28,115 bases of DNA from the IMG/VR virus record IMGVR_UViG_3300023196_000518, positions 1 to 28,115 of that record; one strand, 5' to 3'. Shown in pieces: positions 7,480-13,802 of the stretch. The notes beneath the pieces are model-generated. The model was given only the letters and a program-made list of their open reading frames with translations, was not told the DNA's origin and did not search any database. The translations under genes were made by a program, and so were the position numbers. The first letter of the stretch is position 1. Each line of letters starts with the position of its first letter. The stretch comes from a virus.

Positions 7480-8436
7480 ATGGCTGGTATTGACTATTCA
7501 AAAGTTAATGAACATCTAGTTCGCACAGAACTCTGGTCTTCAGAACTAAAAGATATTCTACAAGAGCAACTAATGGGCACTAAATATGTCCGTATGCTCA
7601 ATGGTTTCCCCGATGGTAATCAGTTTACTATCCCCTCTATTGGTGAACTACCAATGCGGGAAGTTGCTGAGAACACCCCTGTAACGTACGATGCAATGGA
7701 CACTGGTGAATTCACCTTCTCTATTGACCGTTACGTTGAGTCTGCTACGTTCATCACGGACAAAGCTAAACAAGACAGCTACTACGCTGGTCAACTAATT
7801 GGTATGTTTCCTTCTAAGATGCGCCGTGCCCTAGATGAGAATCTAGAGTCTTCTGTGTTCTCACTAGCTAACACCCAAACTGTTAACGACCTAAACAGCA
7901 TTAACGGTGCTTCACACCGCTTTGTTGCCTCTGGTAGCTCCAACACTGTTCTATCTCTAGATGACTTCGCTAAGGCTAAGTATGCTCTAGATAAAGCACA
8001 GGCTGGCGGTACTCGTGTTGCCATCATCGATGCTTCACAAGAGTATGTTTTCAACACCCTAGTTGGCGCACAAGCCTTCATCAACAACCCACAGTTCCAA
8101 GGTATTGTGAATGGTGGTTTCGTTAATGAAGTTACTGGTATGCGTTTCATCCGTAGCTTCTTCGGCTTTGATGTGTATGTTTCTAACTTCCTAGCAACCC
8201 CTACTGACACTGCTATCAATAGCGTGAACGTTCCTGCTACCCCAGTTACCAACATCTTCATGTCAGTTGGTGGCGATCTAACCCCATTCGTGGGTGCTTA
8301 TCGTCAGATGCCTCGTGTTGAATACGAGCGTAACAAAGACCTACGCCGTGATGAATATGTTATGAATGCACGTTTTGGCCTCAAGCTCTATCGCCCAGAG
8401 TGCCTAGTGTCTGTCATTTCTAAATCAACCATCTAA
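7480..8436 (+). CDS. Major capsid protein (318 aa)
   Basis: Its position after the scaffold, strong ribosome site (aaggaga, about 7 bases before the ATG) and GC-richer codons, typical of high expression, identify it. N-terminal helix LWSSELKDILQEQLMGTKYV, then a beta-rich part (FTIPSIGELPMREVAENTPV), and a helix around FPSKMRRALDENLESSVFSL resembling the spine helix of HK97-fold capsids; the C-terminal part (RVEYERNKDLRRDEYVMNAR, then FGLKLYRPE) is typical of small podoviral capsid proteins. About 35 kDa, normal size. It would form the icosahedral shell. Confidence 0.92.
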   Translation: MAGIDYSKVNEHLVRTELWSSELKDILQEQLMGTKYVRMLNGFPDGNQFTIPSIGELPMREVAENTPVTYDAMDTGEFTFSIDRYVESATFITDKAKQDSYYAGQLIGMFPSKMRRALDENLESSVFSLANTQTVNDLNSINGASHRFVASGSSNTVLSLDDFAKAKYALDKAQAGGTRVAIIDASQEYVFNTLVGAQAFINNPQFQGIVNGGFVNEVTGMRFIRSFFGFDVYVSNFLATPTDTAINSVNVPATPVTNIFMSVGGDLTPFVGAYRQMPRVEYERNKDLRRDEYVMNARFGLKLYRPECLVSVISKSTI

Positions 8437-8454
8437 TATTGAAAGGATACTGAA

Positions 8455-8913
8455 ATGACTCGTAAATCTACTTGGACAAACGCTGATGGTCTAGTTGTGG
8501 GCTTCGGCCCCAACTTCGCAGAGCGTAATGTCGCTGGCGTACTTGAAACTGATGGCGTTGTAAAAGAGGCTCGTCTAGCAATTACTTTCCAAAGCTCTGG
8601 TGCAACTGTTGACCTCCCCGCAGGTTCTGTTGTGCAAGATGTGGTTATGAAAGTAGGCACTGCATGGGTTGGTGGTACTGACGTACAAGTTGGTGATGGC
8701 ACTGACCCTGATGGCTGGATTTCAGCTACTCAAGGTGCTACTGCTAGCCTAACCATTGGTGCAACTATCCGTGCTGCTGGCGCATATGCCATCGGTGATG
8801 CTGCTACCAACCGTGGTCTAGGCAAAGTGTACGCTGCTGCTGACACTCTAGATGTTGCTTTCACTGGTACGTTCACTGCCGGTACTGCTGATATCTTTGT
8901 CCGTTACATCTAA
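8455..8913 (+). CDS. Capsid decoration/stabilising-like protein (152 aa)
   Basis: A Gly/Ala/Thr/Val-rich, probably all-beta protein with a good ribosome site (gaaagga) 18 bases after the capsid stop. Phrases such as TFQSSGATVDLPAGSVVQDV and VGDGTDPDGWISATQG look like the small beta-sandwich virion proteins that follow capsid genes in related phages. No cysteines or membrane segments. The stop is followed by a strong terminator, so scaffold, capsid and this gene form one highly expressed group. A head decoration (cement) role is inferred from location and composition; a minor tail protein is less likely. Confidence 0.7.
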   Translation: MTRKSTWTNADGLVVGFGPNFAERNVAGVLETDGVVKEARLAITFQSSGATVDLPAGSVVQDVVMKVGTAWVGGTDVQVGDGTDPDGWISATQGATASLTIGATIRAAGAYAIGDAATNRGLGKVYAAADTLDVAFTGTFTAGTADIFVRYI

Positions 8914-8926
8914 TTGTAACTAAACT

Positions 8927-8959
8927 GGAGGGGGCGCAATGCTCCCTCCTTTTTCTTTT
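8927..8959 (+). terminator. Rho-independent terminator after the capsid genes
   Basis: Stem GGAGGGGGC (8927-8935) pairs with GCTCCCTCC (8941-8949) over nine pairs including one G-U, with a five-base loop GCAAT. It is followed by TTTTTCTTTT. This is a textbook intrinsic terminator placed after the capsid and decoration genes, and probably limits read-through into the tail genes. Confidence 0.9.
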
Positions 8960-8973
8960 GGAGAAATATCATA
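8960..8973 (+). promoter_or_regulatory. Ribosome binding site that points to an ATA start
   Basis: GGAG at 8960-8963 stands seven bases before ATA at 8971-8973, an ideal spacing, directly behind the terminator T-run. No ATG, GTG or TTG lies at a workable distance in the open frame; the first TTG is at 9010, 46 bases after GGAG and inside the conserved N-terminus. Confidence 0.65.
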
Positions 8974-9555
8974 GCAAACGTACAACATTCTGCCCTTACA
9001 GGCGCTAACTTGCATGAGCCAAAAGGTGTTGAGAACGCTTTAATCGGTCAAGTATACATTGCTGACGGTGCTAATAGTGGTACATGGGTATACCCCTCTG
9101 GTTTCGCTTACGGTGAGTTGTTTATTACTGAAGGTGTAACCGCCCAAACACTCCCTGCATCAAGTGCAACTGCAAAACTAAATCCAACTGCTGAGTGGAC
9201 TACTAACGGTAATGCTAACGTAACTTTAGATGCTGCAAATGGTACTGTTACTATTTTGCAAGCAGGTGAATACGGTCTTAACTTTTACATTACATTTAAT
9301 ACAGCATCAATTGCTTCTTCTGCTATTTATAACTTTCACTATGCAGTGAATGGTGTACACAGTACACGTAGAGCATTAGTAAAAAAAGTAAGCAACGGTA
9401 TTGACATGTTACACTGTAGTGCTTCTGGAATTGCTGTGTTTGAACAAAACGATGTGATTTCTATGTACGTAGGTGGGGATGCTACATCTTCTTCTACTGC
9501 TATTACTCCCATTGAAGCTGGGTTTAATTGCATTCTAATTCAACCTGAGCTATAA
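8971..9555 (+). CDS. Head-fibre-like virion protein, apparent ATA start (194 aa)
   Basis: Read from the ATA, the protein begins (M)ANVQHSALTGANLHEPKGV. This N-terminal anchor, NVQHSxLTGxxLHEPKG, recurs in many phage virion proteins, which usually begin MANVQHS. The C-terminal part (about 75-194) has an alternating beta pattern, including VTILQAGEYGLNFYITF, HYAVNG and FEQNDVISMYVGGD. This resembles a C1q/TNF-like jelly roll, a fold used for surface binding. The good ribosome site before the ATA and the complete anchor argue for this start over the TTG at 9010, which would remove half of the anchor. A fibre or decoration on the head is the likely role. A point mutation or assembly error changing ATG to ATA is the alternative. 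Confidence 0.75.
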   Translation: MANVQHSALTGANLHEPKGVENALIGQVYIADGANSGTWVYPSGFAYGELFITEGVTAQTLPASSATAKLNPTAEWTTNGNANVTLDAANGTVTILQAGEYGLNFYITFNTASIASSAIYNFHYAVNGVHSTRRALVKKVSNGIDMLHCSASGIAVFEQNDVISMYVGGDATSSSTAITPIEAGFNCILIQPEL

Positions 9556-9558
9556 ATC

Positions 9559-10266
9559 ATGGCAAAATTATCTTTGCTAGACATGACACAGAACATTCTT
9601 TCTGCACTGGACAGTGACCCCGTAGACTCTATTGATGAAACTGTAGAAGCTGTGCAAGTTGCAGAGCTAGTTAAAGAAGCCTACTTTGAACTTATTAGCC
9701 AACGTGATTGGCCTTTTTCATTTGTATTAGGTACACTTAGTCCTTTAGGTGATACTAATAATCCAACTAAGATGAAGATTCCAGATACATGGAATAAACT
9801 TAAGTGGGTTAAATATAATAAAAAAGAAATTACATACATTCCACCAGAAGAGTTTCAAACACTCATTGACAATCGAGTTGTAGAAGCTGGTATAGTTGAT
9901 AGTAAGGGGTTTGTTATTAATGCAGACCCTATCTATTGGACAAGTTATGACGACACATACATCTTCTTTGATGGTATTAATAAGGCTGTAGAGAGTACTC
10001 TGCAATCATCTAAGTGTGTTGTATACGGCACTGCTCAAGCAGACTGGACACATGTAGATAGTTTTGTTCCTAACATTCCAGAGAAGTTCTTTCCTACACT
10101 GTTAGCAGAAGCTAAGAGTCAATCGTTTGTTAACTTGAAACAACAAGCTAATGCTCGTGAAGAGCGTAAAGCTACACGAGGCCGCATGGCTATGCGTAAC
10201 GATGCTTGGCGCAATGAGAATGGTGAAGCTAAATATAACAACAAGGTAAATTATGGACGTAAATAA
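9559..10266 (+). CDS. Tail tubular protein A / head-tail adaptor (235 aa)
   Basis: The size and order (after the capsid genes, before the nozzle gene) match T7 gp11-type adaptors. Recognisable parts: LLDMTQNILSALDSDPVDSI at the start, AELVKEAYFELISQRDWPFS (residues about 35-54), the central beta-rich domain with KLKWVKYNKKEITYIPPEEF, and a C-terminal helix FFPTLLAEAKSQSFVNLKQQ followed by a basic stretch (REERKATRGRMAMR). It should form the dodecameric collar under the portal. The gene starts three bases after the preceding stop. Confidence 0.88.
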   Translation: MAKLSLLDMTQNILSALDSDPVDSIDETVEAVQVAELVKEAYFELISQRDWPFSFVLGTLSPLGDTNNPTKMKIPDTWNKLKWVKYNKKEITYIPPEEFQTLIDNRVVEAGIVDSKGFVINADPIYWTSYDDTYIFFDGINKAVESTLQSSKCVVYGTAQADWTHVDSFVPNIPEKFFPTLLAEAKSQSFVNLKQQANAREERKATRGRMAMRNDAWRNENGEAKYNNKVNYGRK

Positions 10267-10522
10267 ATCTAGCTACGACCGTGTTATGGAACGTAGCTTA
10301 GAAAAGAAAGCAGCAGCTAAAGAGCGTAAAGAAGAACGAGAAGAACAAGGTATTGTTAACAAACTTGTTATTGAACGTGGCCCTGCTGGTTTGTATTCAA
10401 CCCGTTACTCTATGCGTGGTGCAGTACCTGATGAGTTAAAGGGTTTGTTTACACGTAAAGATCGTATCCTTGCAATTGCAGAACGTAGGGGAATTGAAGT
10501 TGAAACAGAAACCTATTCTTAA
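10253..10522 (+). CDS. Small charged hypothetical protein (89 aa)
   Basis: Starts at ATG inside the last 14 bases of the adaptor gene. The N-terminal 40 residues are a highly charged helix (RVMERSLEKKAAAKERKEER), the C-terminal part is globular (GLYSTRYSMRGAVPDELKGL) and ends acidic. No family recognised. Its place between the adaptor and the nozzle gene and its overlaps on both sides suggest a virion or assembly role, but this is only context. Confidence 0.72.
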   Translation: MDVNKSSYDRVMERSLEKKAAAKERKEEREEQGIVNKLVIERGPAGLYSTRYSMRGAVPDELKGLFTRKDRILAIAERRGIEVETETYS

Positions 10523-10655
10523 AGAAGATGCCCAGCAACGTAAGACTCGATTAGAGAAACTTGCAGTGGCTGGAGACAAAGCTAAGAAAGAACTTGGTAT
10601 TGTTGAAGAACAACCCAAAGACGTAAACAAAAGTAAGTGGAAAGGTGTAATGTAA
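10500..10655 (+). CDS. Small hypothetical protein, TTG start (51 aa)
   Basis: A short Lys/Glu-rich helical protein (LKQKPILKEDAQQRKTRLEK...) that ends two bases before the nozzle start, at TAATATG. No ATG is available near its beginning. I chose TTG at 10500 because AGGGGA (10487-10492) lies seven bases before it; TTG at 10494 is too close to that site. It overlaps the previous gene by 23 bases in another frame. The first residues and start are uncertain; the downstream part, beyond the overlap, is convincing. Confidence 0.55.
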   Translation: MKQKPILKEDAQQRKTRLEKLAVAGDKAKKELGIVEEQPKDVNKSKWKGVM

Positions 10656-10656
10656 T

Positions 10657-11559
10657 ATGGCAGTACAAGCCGCTGTAAAAGATAGTTTTACCTTTGTAGG
10701 TGGCCTTAACACTGAAGGCGGCTTTTTCATTACTCCTGATAACTCTTGGAAAGAGGGAGTTAATGTCGTACCTAGTCCTGACGGTAGTGTAGAACGCCGT
10801 AATGGTCTTGACTATGAAGAAAACTACACACTGTTCGCATCTGCTATTACCCCTGATCAAAAGGACTTGTGGGCCTTTACAACGGGCATTTGGACTACCG
10901 TAGGGGGTAATGGTAACCTAGACTTCATCGTGGCTCAGACAGGGCCTACACTGCATTTCTATAGTGGTGCTACGGGTGTTGTTAGTGGTAGTAAGAAATC
11001 TTTCACTGTTAACCTAAGTAGTTATAATGCTATAGGCAATACGGAAACATCTGGTACAGGTATTTGTAGCTTTGCATCTACTTATGGTAAACTCATTGTT
11101 ACTAGTAAGAATACTGACCCCATTGTTATTACATACGATAGTGCTACAGATACAATTACCACTGCTGTAATTAGCTTACAGAATCGTGATTTCAAAGGTA
11201 AAGACACTGGTGCTGCTATTGATGCAGAATATACAGAAGCTGAGTGGACTTCTCGTGGTGTTAACATTCTAGACGTTAAGTACAACTTGTATAACCAAGG
11301 ATGGACAGATAGTAAGATTTCATCATACTTGTCTGCTAATAGTAATAAATACCCTGCCTACACTAAGCAGTGGATTTATGGTAAAGATACTAATGATGAC
11401 TTCCAACCAGCATTCTTAAACAAACAAGACTTCGGTAACTCACCTGCCCCTAAAGGGCACTTTATTATTGACGCATTCCCAACTACATCATACCGCCCTA
11501 AGAGTTGTGCATTCTTTGCTGGTCGTGTGTGGTATGCTGGTCTTCCTAGTACTAATTAA
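10657..11559 (+). CDS. Tail tubular protein B / nozzle, N-terminal part (300 aa, ends at in-frame TAA)
   Basis: This is the N-terminal 300 residues of a tail nozzle protein (T7 gp12 type). It begins AVQAAVKDSFTFVGGLNTEG, typical of the family, with PDNSWKEGVNVVPSPDGSVE and RRNGLDY close behind. The frame ends at TAA 11557-11559 in the middle of a conserved region, FFAGRVWYAGLPSTN, where homologues continue into an IYFSQ motif. That motif is present just after the stop in the same frame. A 300-residue product would lack most of the beta-propeller domain, so it is either a nonsense-mutated gene, a read-through site or a sequence error. Confidence 0.82.
   Translation: MAVQAAVKDSFTFVGGLNTEGGFFITPDNSWKEGVNVVPSPDGSVERRNGLDYEENYTLFASAITPDQKDLWAFTTGIWTTVGGNGNLDFIVAQTGPTLHFYSGATGVVSGSKKSFTVNLSSYNAIGNTETSGTGICSFASTYGKLIVTSKNTDPIVITYDSATDTITTAVISLQNRDFKGKDTGAAIDAEYTEAEWTSRGVNILDVKYNLYNQGWTDSKISSYLSANSNKYPAYTKQWIYGKDTNDDFQPAFLNKQDFGNSPAPKGHFIIDAFPTTSYRPKSCAFFAGRVWYAGLPSTN
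11557..11559 (+). other. In-frame TAA inside the nozzle gene
   Basis: The context is ACT AAT TAA CTA GGT. The frame before (from 10657) and after (to 12840) is the same, and no other stop occurs in 728 codons. A single-base change from TAT, TTA, CAA, AAA or GAA would give it. Confidence 0.9.
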
Positions 11560-11583
11560 CTAGGTAGCATTTACTTTAGTCAA

Positions 11584-12840
11584 GTGTTAGATACATTTGA
11601 CAAGATTGGTATGTGCTATCAAACCAATGACCCTACATCTGAAGTTTTTAGTGATTTAGAAGATGATGATGGTGGCACTGTACAAATCCCTGAAGCTGGA
11701 GAAATCCTATCACTACAACCATTAGGTCGTGGTGTTATGGTGTTGGCGACTAACGGTGTTTGGTTTATCAGTGGTATTAACGTAGGTTTCACTGCTGGCT
11801 CCTACTCCGTTGAGCGTGTATCCACTGTAGGATGTAATGCAGGTAAGAGCATTGTAGTTGTTGAAGACACTCTCATCTACTGGTCTACCAGTGGTATTTA
11901 TGCAATCTCCCCCGGTGCATCTGGTGCTGAGTTCGTAAGTAAGAACGTCAGTGACCAAAACATTAAAACATTCTTTGAAGAAATTCCTGTACTAAGTAAG
12001 TTGTTTGCTGAAGGTAGTTATAACGCAACAGATAAAACTATCTATTGGTTGTATACTAGTAGCACTAGTACATCTACTAGTACAGGTAAGTTTAATAAAG
12101 ATCACGTACTAGCTTTAGACTTACGTCTTAATAGCTGGTATTGGTTTAGTTACAACACTGCTGTTGGTTCCATCCCTGTGTCCATTGAGATTACTCGTGA
12201 GACTAACGAAGCAGAACTTACATACGAAATTATTGCTGGTGTTGATGACGTTATTGCTGGCACAGATAATGTACAAGCAGACTTAGCAATTATTAACGGC
12301 ACTAAGAAGTTGTTTAAATTCTTAACACTACATTACACTGGTAGTGTTTACTCGTTAACGTTTAGTGATATGGTTAACCAGCGCGATAGTGCAACTAAGT
12401 TTAGAGACTGGTATGCAGCCAACACTGCGTCAGTAGAAGAAGACTCATACTTTGTCACTGGTTATAACATGGGTGGCAATGGCCCCTCTCGTGCTAAGAC
12501 AGGTCAATATTTAACAGTGTTTATGAAGCGTACAGAAACAGAGTTTGATGTTAACTCCATTCCATTAAATCAAAGTAGTTGCCTAATGCAAAGTCGATGG
12601 GACTTTACTGATAACGTATACCCCGGCAAGTGGGCAGATGAAGTACAAGTATATCGACAACTACGTGCATTCTTTACTGCTGGTGCTGGCCCCTTTGATG
12701 ACGGCTATCCACTAGTCATTACTAAGAACAAACTACGTGGTAGAGGTAAAGCTGTACAATTTAAGTTTGCTAGCGAAGCTGGTAAAGATATGAAGATTGT
12801 AGGTTGGACAGGGACGTTTGTAGGTAACACTAATGTCTAG
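11584..12840 (+). CDS. Tail tubular protein B / nozzle, C-terminal part (continues frame after TAA)
   Basis: The C-terminal part of the same nozzle protein. The open frame actually resumes at 11560 with LGSIYFSQ; 11584 is the first usable start codon (GTG). CYQTNDPTSEVFSDLEDDDGG and the beta-rich parts after it (RGVMVLATNGVWFISG) are the conserved middle of T7 gp12-like proteins. No Shine-Dalgarno site stands at proper distance before GTG, so independent translation is doubtful. Joined with the first part it gives 727 codons before the final TAG, close to the usual family length. A Ser/Thr run (TSSTSTSTSTG) occurs at about 12055-12089. The last eight bases overlap the acetyltransferase gene. 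Confidence 0.8.
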   Translation: MLDTFDKIGMCYQTNDPTSEVFSDLEDDDGGTVQIPEAGEILSLQPLGRGVMVLATNGVWFISGINVGFTAGSYSVERVSTVGCNAGKSIVVVEDTLIYWSTSGIYAISPGASGAEFVSKNVSDQNIKTFFEEIPVLSKLFAEGSYNATDKTIYWLYTSSTSTSTSTGKFNKDHVLALDLRLNSWYWFSYNTAVGSIPVSIEITRETNEAELTYEIIAGVDDVIAGTDNVQADLAIINGTKKLFKFLTLHYTGSVYSLTFSDMVNQRDSATKFRDWYAANTASVEEDSYFVTGYNMGGNGPSRAKTGQYLTVFMKRTETEFDVNSIPLNQSSCLMQSRWDFTDNVYPGKWADEVQVYRQLRAFFTAGAGPFDDGYPLVITKNKLRGRGKAVQFKFASEAGKDMKIVGWTGTFVGNTNV

Positions 12841-13261
12841 CATACGAAAAGCAACAAAATCAGATTTATTTTCTTTAATTAATATAGCTAAGAATTTTGT
12901 AGAGTATTTTAACCACTTTGCATGGGACAAAGATAGTGTTAAAGAAACACTAGAACAACTTTTAAAAATAGGTACGATGTACGTAGCAGAAAAAGATGGT
13001 GTAGTTGTTGGTGTAATTGGTGGTATTGTTGTACAAAATATGTGGAATAAACATGAGGTAATATACCAAGAATTGTTTTGGTGGGTAGAAGAAGAATATA
13101 GAGAATCTTCTATATCGATTAGGTTGTTAAAAGAATTTGAAAATGCAGCACCTATTGGTGCTAAAATAGCATTGTCACTATTACCTAAAAGCAATATTAA
13201 AACATCAACATTAAGTAAGTTAGGTTATCAACCTGCTGAAATAGCATTTACAAAGGTTTAA
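12833..13261 (+). CDS. GNAT-family acetyltransferase-like protein (142 aa)
   Basis: The layout follows the GNAT fold: SSIRKATKSDLFSLINIAKN (β1-α1), helices around KETLEQLLKIG, the strand pair MYVAEKDGVVVGVIGGIVV (β3-β4), EVIYQELFWWVEEEYRESSI near the acetyl-CoA loop, and AKIALSLLPKS followed by LSKLGYQPAEI at the end. The usual Q/RxxGxG/A loop is replaced by EYRESSISIR, so cofactor binding may be weakened. Such genes sit at this place in other podoviruses of this type. It overlaps the nozzle gene by eight bases and is richer in A/T than its neighbours. The substrate is unknown; modification of a virion or host protein is possible. Confidence 0.82.
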   Translation: MSSIRKATKSDLFSLINIAKNFVEYFNHFAWDKDSVKETLEQLLKIGTMYVAEKDGVVVGVIGGIVVQNMWNKHEVIYQELFWWVEEEYRESSISIRLLKEFENAAPIGAKIALSLLPKSNIKTSTLSKLGYQPAEIAFTKV

Positions 13262-13263
13262 TT

Positions 13264-13800
13264 ATGGCAGTTTTTACAGCACTTGGTGTTGGTTTAGGTT
13301 TAGCAGGTACAGCGGCTACAGTAGCTGGTGTTGCAGTTGCTGCTACTGCTGTTAGTACAGTTCAAAACATTCAAGAGACTAAGAAAGCTGGACAAGCTGC
13401 TGCTGAGACAGCACGACAAACACAAGTTGCTGCTGAAAAAGAATACGTTGCACAACAACAAAAAGCAGAAGTACAGAATGTACGTACAGTGAGACAACAA
13501 ATTAGAGAAGCACGTACAGCACAGGCTGCTATGGCTAACGTAGCTGCTCAGACGGGTGGAATGGGCAGTAGTGCCCTTGCAGGAGGTTTGGGTAGCATAG
13601 GTAGCCAAGCATCTAGTAACCTCTCCTACATGTCTGAAATCGCTGAAGCTAACACTGCCATTGGTAGCGCACAGCTAGAAGGTGCTAGAGCAGGTGCAGC
13701 AGGTGCAGCTAAGATTGCTGTTGCTCAAAGTAATGCTGCTGTTTGGGGTAGTGTTGGTCAACTTAGTGGAACTATCTTTTCAGCTACTAGAAAGGCATAA
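13264..13800 (+). CDS. Internal virion protein, gp14-like (178 aa)
   Basis: The N-terminus is a long Ala/Gly/Val-rich hydrophobic segment (about residues 4-33, LGVGLGLAGTAATVAGVAVA) that could insert into a membrane. A charged coiled-coil region follows (AAEKEYVAQQQKAEVQNVRT and RQQIREART), then a Gly/Ser/Ala-rich part with GGMGSSALAGG. This composition and the position directly before the giant ejection protein match T7 gp14-type core proteins, which leave the capsid and form a channel in the outer membrane. The start is two bases after the preceding stop. Confidence 0.82.
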   Translation: MAVFTALGVGLGLAGTAATVAGVAVAATAVSTVQNIQETKKAGQAAAETARQTQVAAEKEYVAQQQKAEVQNVRTVRQQIREARTAQAAMANVAAQTGGMGSSALAGGLGSIGSQASSNLSYMSEIAEANTAIGSAQLEGARAGAAGAAKIAVAQSNAAVWGSVGQLSGTIFSATRKA

Positions 13801-13802
13801 TA

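Noticed and set aside
9010-9555. Start of the head-fibre gene at TTG 9010
   Set aside because: It has no ribosome site and would remove the first half of a conserved N-terminal anchor that is in frame from ATA 8971.
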